Assembly (NCBI GenBank): GCA_021234155.1
Contig: JAJEKV010000058.1
Span: forward strand, 693,814-757,813
Length of the DNA stretch: 64,000 bases
From: Isoetes taiwanensis
Taxonomy: Eukaryota > Streptophyta > Lycopodiopsida > Isoetales > Isoetaceae
Direction: 5' to 3'
Both the position numbers and the translations under genes were made by a program. Positions 35,191-46,557 of the stretch are shown in pieces (position 1 is the first letter of the stretch; each line of letters begins with the position of its first letter). The notes under the pieces were generated by a model, which was not told the origin of the DNA, ran no database searches, and saw only the letters and a list, made by a program, of their open reading frames with translations.

Positions 35191-36520
35191 GTTTCAGATG
35201 CATTTCCTGACGCTCAACTCTTTCTGGTCACGGCCACGGCCCATTGGTTTCATAACTTTCAGCAATATCTTCTCACTGGTGCTCTTCCTCCCGCCCGACC
35301 GGACGCTCTCCGCACAAGCTTCGTTCCCCGCCACCGGTTTCTGGCCAGAGGTCCGTGACTATACCATGGTTGCAGGCCATTTGTACAAACGCAGCAAAGA
35401 CATGGTCCTCCGTCGTTGTGTCCTCCCTCACGAGGTGTCCGATATTGTTCGACAAGCCCACGATGGGCTTGGTGGTGGTCATTTTAGTGGTGACGCCACG
35501 GCACGCAAAATTCTTCTGGCAGGATACTTCTGGCCCACGCTCTTCAAAGATGCCCACGCTTATGCTCGCGCACGCGGTGATGTCCGGCGTGTGGGAAAGC
35601 CCACGGCCCGCGGACGCCGCCCTTTGACGCCGGCCGCCACGCCACATCCCTTCAAATGGGGTATGGATTTTGTAGGCCCATGGATTCCACCCGTAGCGGC
35701 ACACCCGCGTGCGCTATATTCTCGTCATCACGGATTATGCTACCAAATGGGCGGAAGCTTGTGCACTTCCGGACAACACTTCGCCACCAAAGACGGCCAA
35801 GGTTCTTTACACGCACATCATCACGCGTTTTGGTTGTCCCACGGAACTTGTTAGTGATCGTGGCGTGCACTTTGTCAATCATACTATCAAGAGCTGACGG
35901 ATTATCTTCACATCCAAAGACCTAAGAGTACTTTACTATCCTCAAGGCAATGGCTTGGCTGAAAGTACCAACAAAACACTCATCACCGTTCTCAAGAAAA
36001 TTTAGACGCTTTTCACAAGCAGATTAAGGACAAGTTGCCCTCTTGTTCTTTGGGCTTACAACACCAGTTTCAAAATAGCTACTGGCCACACTCGTTTCAA
36101 ACTGGTTTATGGTCAAGAAGCTCTCATGCCCTTTGAATACATTCTTCCCACTCTCCGTTTTCAACTAGCTACATCCCATAATCCTCCTGCTGCACTCAAG
36201 GAACGGGTTTATCAATTGGAACAGTTGGATGAACTTAGGCGCGATGCTTACATTCGTGTTCTTCATGGACAACAGTTGTAGAAATCCTTGCATGACAAAC
36301 GACTTAAGACAAAAACATTCAAAGAAAGAGATTTGGTTCTTCTTTATGATTCACGCTACAAAAATTTTCCGGGCAAATTAAAGTTTAGATGGCTTGGTCC
36401 TTATCAAATTGTTCAAGTGGTACAACCCAAATTTCAAGTTGGTCAATTAGATGGCACTCCATTACCTACATTGGTTAATGGCTTTCGCCAAAAACAATTT
36501 CATACAACCGAAAAGTGAAA
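35191..36520 (+). pseudogene. gypsy integrase remnant
   Basis: The zinc region is seen as AHDGLGGGHFSGDATARKIL and GYFWPTLFKDAHAYARA; the following CxxC pair is missing because of a small frame error near 35570. The core has WGMDFVGPWIPP (first Asp), TELVSDRGVHFVNHTIKS (second Asp) and YYPQGNGLAESTNKTL (Glu). The C-terminal part at 36290-36515 reads FKERDLVLLYDSRYKNFPGK and LKFRWLGPYQIVQVVQP. No chromodomain follows, as in Tat/Athila elements. Confidence 0.9.
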
Positions 36521-36709
36521 ATCATCCACCGTCACGCCTCCGCATACGCACACAAATGTGATAGTGACTAAAAGGCGACATATTTATATTATAAAGGTGA
36601 AATTTTTACAAAATGAGGGCCGCGCCCATCTATTTCCGCTATGGGCAGAGCCCTATTTACAAAAATGGGCTGAGAGCCCTATCTACTAAATCCTAAGGAG
36701 AAAAACCCT
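36521..36709. other. Post-integrase spacer with a short direct repeat
   Basis: Non-coding spacer after integrase. A GGGCAGAGCCCTATTTACAA-type unit recurs slightly changed within 36615-36690 (ATGGGC...GAGCCCTAT pattern). Confidence 0.5.
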
Positions 36710-36976
36710 CTACTCCGGGTTTGGAGCAGAGGTGATGCGCAGGATGTGGTAGTAGTTCTGCTCTGGATCCCAGCGCAGGTGAATCACCACCTCCATCCCG
36801 TTGGTAAGGGGATCGGGATGCTCAGCCATCCCTGCACACCACCCATCCATGGCAATGCCACGGTTGTGGCACCGCCAGAGGTCCAAGTAGTCCATCTTGC
36901 ATGTTATCCACTCCATGCAGTTAGACGGCATGGTGCACTTGTCGTGAAGTCCAGCAGCAGACATACTGAGCGCCAT
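36710..36976 (-). CDS. Small antisense ORF (88 aa, Cys-containing) inside the gypsy element
   Basis: On the strand opposite to pol, an ORF starts at ATG 36974-36976 and ends at TAG 36710-36712. It has five Cys (residues 14, 20, 27, 36, 47) and several Trp, with stretches such as MEWITCKMDYLDLWRCHNRG and GMEVVIHLRWDPEQNYYHIL. It is free of stops although its surroundings are decayed. A TATA-like CTATAAAAG lies about 30 bases upstream on the same strand. I do not recognise the family. Additional antisense ORFs between pol and the 3' LTR are known in Tat-lineage elements, which fits the position. The frame also stays open upstream to 37048. Confidence 0.5.
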   Translation of the reverse strand: MALSMSAAGLHDKCTMPSNCMEWITCKMDYLDLWRCHNRGIAMDGWCAGMAEHPDPLTNGMEVVIHLRWDPEQNYYHILRITSAPNPE

Positions 36977-37005
36977 CGGGTGTCTCAGCTTCACCCATTG
37001 TTCAT

Positions 37006-37014
37006 CTTTTATAG
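37006..37014 (-). promoter_or_regulatory. TATA-like box for the antisense ORF
   Basis: CTATAAAAG on the minus strand, 30 bases upstream of the ATG of the 88-residue antisense ORF. That spacing would put transcription start close to the ATG, so the leader would be very short or the next Met would be used. Confidence 0.4.
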
Positions 37015-37514
37015 TCCCACCGACGGGACTCCTGTTGACGTGGTCCAATCAGACAATTTGCCAACGTGCTCGCAATGCAAGGCTCTTTCCAAATGGGAAA
37101 TCTTTTCTCCCGCCGCATATCTAGCCATGGTACCTTCTGACACCTTCGTTTTAATGATAGCCCGCTTCGAGTTACCAGCATTAAATGACATCCCTTCTTT
37201 TCACGCCCGTCGACCATTAATGAGCGTCCTTTCGCCAGCTATCACATCCGATCATTCTCTTACGTCGCATCTCCACCGTTCATTGCTTCTCCCTTTACCG
37301 TTTGGGGACTTAGCCAAATTTTGCCTCTCAATCGCCTCCTTTGCATCTGTCGCCACCTGGCCTCATCAACGGTTGCCGGTTCATTCTCATCATGCCCCTT
37401 CGCCAACACTTGTGCGCCCTAGAACCTTTTCGCCTATCTGCGCTTTCGTCCTCCGCTCTCCGCACTCCGCCTTCTCCAGCAAATTCTTCCTGCTCCTTTC
37501 CGACGCTCTTTGTC

Positions 37515-40133
37515 ATGGCTCCTGCACCCAAATTTTCTACACTTCAAGCTTCTGCTCCACGGGATCCGGCTGCTTTTGAGCCTGTGAGTTTCTCGACTCC
37601 CACCTTTCGCGAGGCCCTTGTTGGTCCGAGTCGAGAAGTGGCGGAACGCCAGGCGCTTTACGAATTTTCACAGTGGGAACTCCCTGCCCCAAATCCGGCA
37701 CAATTGAAGCAGTTTGTTGCTCATATCGTCAACAGCCCAGAAGGATATGCTACTGTGGTCGATGGCACCACCATTTTGCTTACACAGCCCCTAATTTCTG
37801 AGGTATTCCATATTCCTTTGCAACACCTTCTTTATCTTGGGCTGCCTTACAGGACATCGATGTCACTGAGTTCGGCGCTCCTGCTTATCAAGCAAACATG
37901 CATCGTCTCACCAACATTGCAAAGAGCCACGACACTTTTGTTAAGTTTCTGTGGCGCAAATTGCTTGGGTATTCTATCAAGAACACCCATATCAATAAGC
38001 CGTTCTATAATGTTGTGATCACAGCCATCCGCTCCAATCACCATATTGATTGGCCACAGATGTTGTTCTACTGCCTCCTTCAGGAAGTGGATCGCATTAG
38101 GGCTGCCCCCTCTTCTGTCTTTGAAGCCTCCGTGGGTGCCATCTTCAAGCCATCATCTGCAAATACCTTCCTACTCCTGGGTCCCCGACCACATCTCGTA
38201 CCACAACTCATCAATCCTTTCATTCCCTACCTCACAATCAACAGGCAGGAACTTCACGCCACTCTTCACCTGGTCATCTTCAACACAACAACACGCATGT
38301 CACCGTCTCCTCTTCCTCCACTGAAACCAGGCCTTCCACTTCCCGTCATGTCTCTCAAACATCTCAGACAAGGCCGCAACAGGGACCTGCACCTCCACAT
38401 CCTCGCCAACTTCTATATCAATATCAGCAGGATGTTCAAGCTGTTGCTCTCAAGTTGCAAGAAACCCAGGAACTTCTTATGAATGGGGTTCAAGCGTCTC
38501 TGGAGGCCTCGGACGCGGTCCACAGAGACCTTCAAGCTGCTACCACGCAAGTTCACACTCTGGAGGAGACACTTCAAGAAAAGCATGAGGCTCTCTTAAC
38601 GGCCCGTGAAGATCTCAAACTTGCCCAAGATCAGAACAGCCTGCTTACTGATCAACAGGCTCAGTTGCAAACCTCCATTCAGGAATTGCTGGAAAACGTC
38701 AAAGCCAAGGATACCCTCTTGTGCGATAAGGAGAAAGACCTCGGGAAACTCAATACCTTGTATACTGAGTTACCGCCAACAAGTTCAAGACCTCACAGAG
38801 CGTGATACTCGAATCACCTCTTTAGAAGCTCAGCTGTCCACGCTGACCTCTCAGCTCACACCTCTCCAAGATCAGCTTACGGAGGCTCAAAAACAGAAAA
38901 TTGTTGATGACGCCGAGATTGCCACGCTGCGCCTCAACACTCCTGGGCAATCCTCTTCACATGGCACGCTATCTCATAAACGGGTTCAGGATCAGTCCCG
39001 CCTTCTTTTAGAAAAGGAAAACCGGATCCGTGACCTCGAACACCAGCTACAGCAAGCTGTTCAGTCTGCTGATGAGGCTCAAACCAAACGAGAAGGCTAC
39101 ATTACCATTGCCAGCAACATGTCCGTCGACTTCCCTATTCCTTCCATATATTTTGATTATGTGGTTGCCCGCCGCCACCTCTTTCTTCTGAAGTGGTATG
39201 CGGCAGACAGTCCAGTTGATATCCACCTGCGCACTGAGGATTTTCTTCGGATCTGGCCAGACCTCTCCATTGAAGACAAAGGTTTACTCTGCGCCCTTTT
39301 AGTCTTCGACCTCATTCACTGTGAAGATCCGGATTTGATCACATTCAGAGTTGTTCAGCCGACGGCGTACATTTTCCATGACTTCTATCTCGCTGATACA
39401 CAGGACAAATTTCATGATGGGCCACATCAGAACTTTCAGGGTGACTCACAGGTTCAATGGTTGCTCTTAGACAACAACCCCTATCTGTCAGATCATGATC
39501 GAACTCACGCTCTTCATCAGGAGTACATGCCCGAGCTTGCTCATCATTTACCTCTATGGCAAGCTGAAATGCTGGAACAATTGGGAGGATGGTGCAACCC
39601 TGGACAACATTTCAAATTGGATTTATATTGCCAATGAGCGTGGTTGGCAAAAGCCCGCTGATGCTATTCATGGCCTTGATACCTTCTTGCAGAATGCGGC
39701 CACCTCACCGGACCCTTCAGTTCACCGTCAAGCTGGTTTCTGTGCTGCTCTGAAGTGCATCCTGGTCAGCTCCTTAAATCGGCAGCGTCCTATTTTTTAC
39801 TGCAACCCAAATGCCAGCGTCAGTGCCTTCGGTCTTCAGACCTGTCTTCTCATGGAGTGCCAGTTTGTTCCTTCGGAAGCACATGCTGCCCTGGAAGACA
39901 TGGTGCGCTCTCACTTCCTCATTGATGCAGATCCTGCCCTTGGGCTCAACACTCCTGATGCTCTTCAAATACGCCAGGATCTCATTGGCCATTACCATAA
40001 TGGAGCCCGTCCTCATTCCCGTGAGGATCATTTTCAAACTGCTGGATTCCCGCCATCGGAATCACTTCCTCCATTTCTTCACTCTGAGTGTCGTTTGGTG
40101 GGGAGGTTAGTCCCAGTGCCTCCCGACATGTGA
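37515..40133 (+). pseudogene. Extra ORF region (ORF3) between integrase and 3' LTR
   Basis: Frames joined by three or more frameshifts give roughly 870 residues. The N-terminal part starts at ATG 37515 (MAPAPKFSTLQASAPRD) and has FTQ-free globular sequence such as YEFSQWELPAPNPAQLKQFV, VVDGTTILLTQPLISEVFHI and, in another frame, NKPFYNVVITAIRSNHHIDW. This pattern resembles the putative plant transposon protein family found in retroelement ORFs (inference). The middle (about 38455-39110) is a heptad-rich coiled coil (VHTLEETLQEKHEALLTARE). The C-terminal part (about 39120-40130) is globular (FDYVVARRHLFLLKWYAADS). Same strand as pol, and not part of gag or pol. Confidence 0.65.
40094..40106 (+). 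other. Polypurine tract of the Tat/Athila-like element
   Basis: TTTGGTGGGGAGG directly precedes the TTAGTCCCAG of the 3' LTR, the standard position of the plus-strand primer. Confidence 0.7.
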
Positions 40134-40699
40134 CTATTTATGCATACAACGGACCAAGTCAAGTCCAAGGATCCACAAATGTGCACGGGTCACGCCAAAA
40201 GCCACGCGCTAAGACTAAGCGCAATTCACGCGATCAAAGGGCGCTACTGCCGCCAAGAGGCGGCGCCGTACAAGTGACCCGTCCACCGCCTCGCGGCGTC
40301 AAGTGATTCCGTGCACTTCAAGAGGCACCGCCAAAGATTCCTGCAAATCGGCCTCCTTCCGTGAGTCGGCACCGAGATCAGTCAGAGTGTCTATATTGGG
40401 CCAAAGGCCATTGTACTATATATATGAGTAGAGCTAGCACATGAGTTTTAGATGAGTTTTGAGTCTTGTCTCACATTGGTTTTCTCTCAATTGCGAGAGC
40501 TCATGTATCTTCATTGACATCAAGGAAGTTATTCTCATTATTGTGATCTCATTGTTCTCTTTTTTGTCCCGTTCTCTTTTCCTTGTTCTTTTTCTTTGCA
40601 AATCCCGCGGACATAGTCCCCCTGATTCTCCCCGTTAGATCCAAGGATCCTCATCGAGGGTCTGTCTTGCGTGAGTTCCCAAACCCAGACCCCAAACAC
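40105..40699 (+). mobile_element. 3' LTR of the Tat/Athila-like element
   Basis: It matches the 5' LTR (25277-25865), including the TATA-like sequence at about 40416-40428 and the ending CCCCAAACAC. Small indels and substitutions separate the two, mostly in the GC-rich first third, so the insertion is not recent. LINE C sequence resumes immediately at 40700. Confidence 0.9.
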
Positions 40700-42412
40700 T
40701 CAGATCTCAGAAGGAAGGAACAAGTTGATCAATTTCAAGTTGATCAAGTTCAGCACCAAATTCAGGATTCAGGAAACAAAGGCATCAACTTGAGCAGAAT
40801 GTTAGGCAGATGATGGTTAAATATAATTCTGGAAACATCAATGGCAGTTATAAAAGGATCCAAAAGAAAAAGAAATTGGCTCAAGAAAAAATGGCAACAC
40901 ACTTAGAACAATCTCAAGCTCATAGCCATCTCTCTGCATTATCTGGGTACTCATCATTGGTTCATCCTACTGTTAAAATAAATGTATTGAACAAAGGTAG
41001 TATGGATTCCATCAACAAAAATTGTGCTCCAATTGAGAAATTCAAGCTCAAAGGTCCAATTCAGGTTGCCACAGTAATTCAAGACAGAGCTTCATCAAAG
41101 GGAAAGGCCAAAGTGACTTACAACACTTCTGACCTGCATAGCACCTTGAATTCCATTCTGGAATCAAGCAAAAACAACCTTATGGAAAACTTGTCACATA
41201 AACAGCATAACAAAGGGATTGTTATTCACTCAAATGCTGGTACATATCCAAATGACAGTAGCAAGCAATATGGAAAACCAGTCTCCAATGACAAAAATTG
41301 CAAATAAAAAGTAATATGCATGCAAACCAAATGGAAATGAGGTTCCATTAATTATAGATGTGGAAAGTACTGAGCAGAACAAAGTAAATGAGCATCCAGG
41401 CTCATATCTAAACGATGGAAAAAATATTATGCACAACAGGGATTCTGAGCAACCTAGCTCCAAACTAGGTTTGCCCCTATAATTCCAAGCATTCCCAGGT
41501 CAAGATTTATATCCACCAGTTCTCCAGGATATTTCTGGCAACTCTTCCAAAGATATTTCTCCAAAGGTTTTCTGTTCAAATAGTTTTAACATTCTAACTG
41601 ATTTATCTGAGGATTTTTGTGCAGACACTTTGGAGCCAATTACCTTTGTTCCTTCATCTCTTGATCCTCCCTCCTCAAGCCTTCATGAGCCTGATCTCAT
41701 TGACCTTTCCCCAAACATTATTCCTCTGACATTTCATACAGATAATCTTGGTGGAATCTCCCCAATCATTGCAGACCAGATAACAGAACTGCAGCAGGAT
41801 TTGAACTTAAACAATTTGGTCATTAAAGACTCTCAAGAAAGCACTCAGGAAAGTGGTGAAGGATCACAGAACAGTATGGAGACTGATATTTTAGATAGTG
41901 CTAAAGGAGACTGCACAGAGATGGGAACAGAGATCAACAATGGACAAGCCAACAAATATGGCACCAATGCAGAACTGGCCAGCAAGACAATTGATAATCC
42001 AAACATGCTCCTGAATGTTCAAAATCCGCTAGTTCAACCAATGAATGCATGTTCTAAGGATTTGGAGCAACTCACTCCCAAGCAAGTCCAAGAAACTCAT
42101 AACCCAGATAATTTGATTTCTAATTCCTTATTAATTCATGATTGCTGTAACTCTAAATTCTGGGAATGTCCACACACCCCAGCTGAACTTGAAAATGATA
42201 AAGAAAATTCTGACCCTATTGATCTTGTTGTAGCCAACTGGGATGATGATTCCTTTCTGAAAAAGCCTTCTGATCTAAAGTCTGACAATTCAAATTCATC
42301 TCTGCCTGTGAAGCAAATAAAAGGGAAAAAGACAAGATTTAAGAAAAGACATACCTTAGCTGAAACTCCTCAGCCCAATACTAGACAGAAGAAAAAATTG
42401 AGAAATCATTGA
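40700..42412 (+). pseudogene. LINE C ORF1, C-terminal half
   Basis: This is the continuation of the DUF4283 ORF cut at 25276. It is hydrophilic, rich in Gln, Asn, Ser and Lys, without a clear zinc knuckle. The frame 40810-41307 and, after breaks around 41300-41620, the frame 41630-42412 end in a basic tail (GKKTRFKKRHTLAE). This is consistent with the variable C-terminal region of plant L1 ORF1. Confidence 0.6.
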
Positions 42413-42446
42413 GCCTGGCTGATCCTTTATTCTGTGTTTTAAACTT

Positions 42447-43436
42447 ATGAAGATTTTATCTTGGAACCTAAGGGGTATAAAAGGCCCTCTTAAAAGAAGA
42501 CGAGCTATTGCTCAAATTAGGCAATTCAATGCTGATATTATCATGCTCCAGGAATTGAGGTTACCTCAATTTGAATGTTCTAACTTGGCAGACTGGATCT
42601 CTCCTGGTAGTAATTCCATTTGGATTGAAGCCACATGTATTTCAGGAGGCCTTTGTATTATCTGGAAAAAGCTAAATCACACTTCCATATTCAATAGCCC
42701 TTGCAAAACTTGGCAGGCTGTTACTTTTTCCTCAGCTGAGAACAACTTTGGTATAATAAATATTTATGCTTCCACAGACTCAAGAGATAGAGAATCTCTC
42801 TGGTTGAATATAGACACTTGGTTGTCAAATCATAATAATTCAACAATATTGGGGGGAGACTTTAATAATACTCCATCCTGGGATCTCAAGGTGGGTAAAC
42901 AACTCAACTTACCTTGTAATGAGAAGATCTCCTGGAATAATCTCATTGATAATCATCTCTTACATCATATTCCATCTTCAACTGCTAAATACACTTGGAG
43001 CAACAAGCAAGAGGGCAGTAAAAGAGTGTTCTGTGCCTTGGACAGATTTTACATCACAAATTTGACCAATGGCTTTTGGGACAATTGTCTGGTTACCAGT
43101 GATGAGTGCACCTCGATTTCAGACCATCAACCCCAATTCTTAACCATCAAACATGAAATCTCGATCACCAGACAAGGCAATATACCATTCAAATTCAATT
43201 GCTCTCTTTTGAAATCCGAGGCCTTATGTGCTGAATTCAAGTCTTTCTATTCTAATCTACCAAGAGTTAGCCTGAACAACTCTACATCCTTGAGGGAATT
43301 TTATGTTAATATCAAAGCAGCAAAAGGATGGATTAAAAATTGGGGAAAATTTATCATCTTCAGAAAAGTGTTGAGAAGAATAAATATCTTCATGAAATTA
43401 AGAGGGTTAGGTTGCAGCTTCAAGATGATCCTCTAA
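42447..43436 (+). pseudogene. LINE C endonuclease (L1 type)
   Basis: The frame starts MKILSWNLRGIKGPLKRRRA, the plant L1 ORF2 start with the WNxRG motif. It has DIIMLQELRLP (catalytic Glu), GGLCIIWKKL, STILGGDFNNTPSWD, and SDHQPQFLTIK at the end (SDH). It is open for 329 residues and looks complete. ORF1 ends only 34 bases upstream. A frame change at about 43340-43400 leads into the RT linker. Confidence 0.9.
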
Positions 43437-44760
43437 ATATTAATTTGCATTTATTAGAAGGTAATCTGGAAAATTCTATCAAATTAATAGAGGAACATGA
43501 GGCCAAAGGTGCTGCTATCTCTTGTAAGTTGAAATATCATGCCAATTTAGATAAGGAAAATTCCAAATTGACTGGAGACCTATTTCATTGACTAAATAAC
43601 ACTTCTTATAAGGTATGAGCAAAAATCATTGCCAATAGAGTCAAGGGCCATTTACAGAATGTTATAAGTCCTTCTCAATCTGCTTTTCTCCCAAATAGAT
43701 TTATTTTGGACAATTACATTGCTGCTGTTGAGGGGCTTCACTGGAATAGGCATACCAAACAAAATTGTATTCTTTTGAAATTAGATTTTTCAAAAGCCTT
43801 TGATACAGTTCATTGGAATTTTATTAACTTTGCTCTGAATTATCTTGGCTTCTCAGAAAAATTCATTCATTTGATTCATGGTTTGAACTCTAGATCTCAA
43901 TCTGCTGTATTGATCAATGGCTCTCCAGGCTCTTTCTTTCCTCTGGCAAGAGGGGTTAGACAAGGTTGTCCCCTTGCCCCCTATATCTTTATTGCTGTCA
44001 CTGAGATTCTCACTCGAGTGATCAACCACCAGCAGAGTCTTGGTAACATTAAGGGTTTGCTTTTGCCAGACAATACTTCAAATATGAATATTCTGCAATA
44101 TGCAGATGATTCCTTCAGCTTTCTCTAAAATGATGTCTCCAATATTAGTTCCTATCTTGAGATTATCAAGGCTTTTAGTGCAGCATCTGGCATTGCACTC
44201 AATCTCAATAAATGCAGCATTATTGGAGAGATAGACCAACCTTCTATTTGTGGAATTTCTTGCATAAACTCCTCTCAAGCTTCTAAACTATTGGGGTTAC
44301 CTTTGTCCTTGGACAGCAATATCAAGGGATTGTGGAATCCAATCATTTCCAATATCAAAAAGAAATTGAATTATTATGGAAACTGTCTTTCCATGGCAGG
44401 TAGAAGCATAATTGCCAATAATGTTATTGCAAGTTCTCACATTTATTTTTCGTCTGCCTTGCTTGTTCCAAAATCCATCTATTTACAGCTTGAGAAAATT
44501 GTTAGAAACTTTATTTGGGGCAAAAATCATCTCATCAACTGGAATTATCTTACAAAGCCAAAATCCAAAGGTGGCATTGGTTGTAAAAATCTCTTCCTTC
44601 GTGGTTCAAATTTTAGTTGGCAAGTATATCCGAAAACTCTTTTTCGTAAAAAACAACCCAGCTGCTATTTTTATTAGATATTGGTTGGAAAAGTGCAAAT
44701 TTAGAGGCCATCCAACTATTGATCATAGCCTGCTCCTGACATCTCTCCTATAATGAGAAA
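43437..44760 (+). pseudogene. LINE C reverse transcriptase with internal deletion
   Basis: After the linker (ANLDKENSKLT), the sequence jumps at about 43573 straight into WRPISL and NNTSYKV, the block that normally follows about 110-120 more RT residues, so the fingers N-terminus is deleted. The rest is present: ILLKLDFSKAFDTVHWNFIN, ARGVRQGCPLAPYIFIAVTE, the catalytic YADD (44099-44110), then SKLLGLPLSLDSNIKG and an FIWG motif. Stops and frameshifts follow. Confidence 0.85.
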
Positions 44761-46200
44761 TATGATCATTGCTTGGAATAAAATTTCGGGTTGTTATGAA
44801 CACCAAAGAGCCAATAACTTTAGCTCTCATACTTCAATCTTCTGGAATCCTATTTTGTCAAACTCCAGAAGTACTCCCCTCGCCTTCAAGCATCCTAGGA
44901 AAAATGTTGGTATTACTTCCATTGGGGATCTTCAAATGGATAATAGATGGATCACTTGGACAGCTTTGAAGAGGAAGTTAAATGGCACACTTTCAGATAA
45001 AAAGCTTTATAATCACATAAAAGCTGCTTTGTCTAATTTTGTTCTTGGAACAAACTCACTGCCTATGGATTGGATTTATAAGGGTAAGCCTAAGTACAAG
45101 GTCTCCACAGTGTACAGTCTCTTAGCTAATAATGATAAACCATCCAAAGCTAAATACTACTGGAATATCAATGATTAGCAAGATTCTGAACTTTGTAAGA
45201 ATATTTGGCTCTCCTTATGCACCCCTAAAATTTCCTTCTTTATCTGGTTACTGGCTAATAGGAGCTTGCCTAATCTGGAATCTGCTGCTAAGCTTTATAA
45301 TCCTAGCAGGCTTAAAAATGGACTGTCCCTTATTTCCTCAACCTGTGCTCTATGTCATGAATCTGCTGAGTCTATGATACATATTTTCCACTGCAGGAAG
45401 TTAAATGGTCTATGGAATTGGTGTGAAGATAACTTCAATGTCAAAAAAGCAAATTCTTTTATTGATTATTTTCTGACCAATGATGTATTCTATAACACTA
45501 TTCTTCACATTATTTTATGGAATATTTGGAAACACGGGAACAGATGCTTATATGGGAACCATCAGACTTCTATTTTCTGGATTAAATAAACATTATTCAT
45601 GAATTCCAGAGCACTGCCACTGTTCAGAAAGGGCAAAATGATTCTTTAAATGGAAAATGGAATAGTATTGGAAGATATTATGGAAAATTTAATTTATTTC
45701 AATTGCATTGTTCCAATACTAATAGTAGTCTTTTCTATGATTGTGCTAGAATATCTGGACTTCTGTAAGAGGGACCTGGACACCAGCTTTGATCTCAATG
45801 AAGCCATCAGATACAAGGGTCAGATTAATACTCAGGTCAATGCTTATCAGGATTTTTACTGGAAATCAAAAATTCATGAGAGAATCTTCCCTAGACTCGA
45901 AGAATTCCCGGTGTCAGAGATTCAATGGGGTTATGAGTTCTGCAAGAGCACCTACCAGATGTACACTGTTCTGGTTTCTGGAAATCAACAGTAGGCATAT
46001 GACAGAAAGGCAGTTTACATATTACAGAGAGTGCTACTACCATCACAGGGGAAAAGCAGATGTCTATGGGAATGTGTTGATTCTAATGGCCACATCCTGT
46101 GTCTCTGATCTTCTGGAATGCTTGGATTGGGGGAGACACACCAACTTTATCCTGAGCCCGACCTTCTCTGACCACTTTCCTTTCCTTGACCCATAAATCT
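44753..46200 (+). pseudogene. LINE C C-terminal region with zf-RVT motif
   Basis: DNRWITWTALKRKLNGTLSD, NSLPMDWIYKGKPKYKVSTV and KAKYYWN match the region before the plant zf-RVT domain. CALCHESAESMIHIFHCRKL (about 45340-45400) is its CX2C...HX4C motif. The later part (45650-46200) may be a decayed RNase H-like tail, but I cannot confirm motifs there. Confidence 0.75.
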
Positions 46201-46540
46201 TATTTCCTTAGCCAATAGTGTTGTCAAATTTTCATCCTTCATTTTCAGGTAATTGGCGACTTCGTGCTGCTTCAAGCTTTCTCAGACATTTCAGATCTTC
46301 AAGGAACAGATTTCTAGTACAATTCCTATTTTGACAAACTTCAGGAGATATCGGTTATGTTATGCAGTTCTTTGCATATCAATCCTTTTTTGGTTATGCA
46401 TTGAAATACTTTAATATTCTACCTTATGTTTCTGCTATATATTTTGCTTAATCATATTGTAGTATCTTGATCCTCCATGATCAAGTACTTCAACTACATG
46501 TACTTTTTAATCTATAATTAATGGAAAAAATCTCATTCCC

Positions 46541-46557
46541 TCAAAAAAAAAAAAAAA
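46541..46557 (+). other. Poly(A) tail of LINE C
   Basis: A run of about 15 A follows CATTCCCTC and marks the 3' end of LINE C. LINE B sequence (minus strand) starts right after it. No clear target duplication of LINE C was found at its left end. Confidence 0.8.

Larger units (their letters stand above)
25277..40699 (+). mobile_element. Tat/Athila-like Ty3/gypsy element with both LTRs, nested in LINE C
   Basis: Two LTRs of about 590 bp flank a primer-binding site, gag, protease, RT, RNase H, integrase, an extra ORF region and a polypurine tract. The LTRs start (T/G)GTTAGTCCCAG and end CCCCAAACAC. Flanks TCCGA and TCAGA match at 4 of 5 positions and may be the target duplication. The gag is interrupted by a 4.7-kb DNA transposon. 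Stops and frameshifts in every domain show the copy is inactive. Confidence 0.9.
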
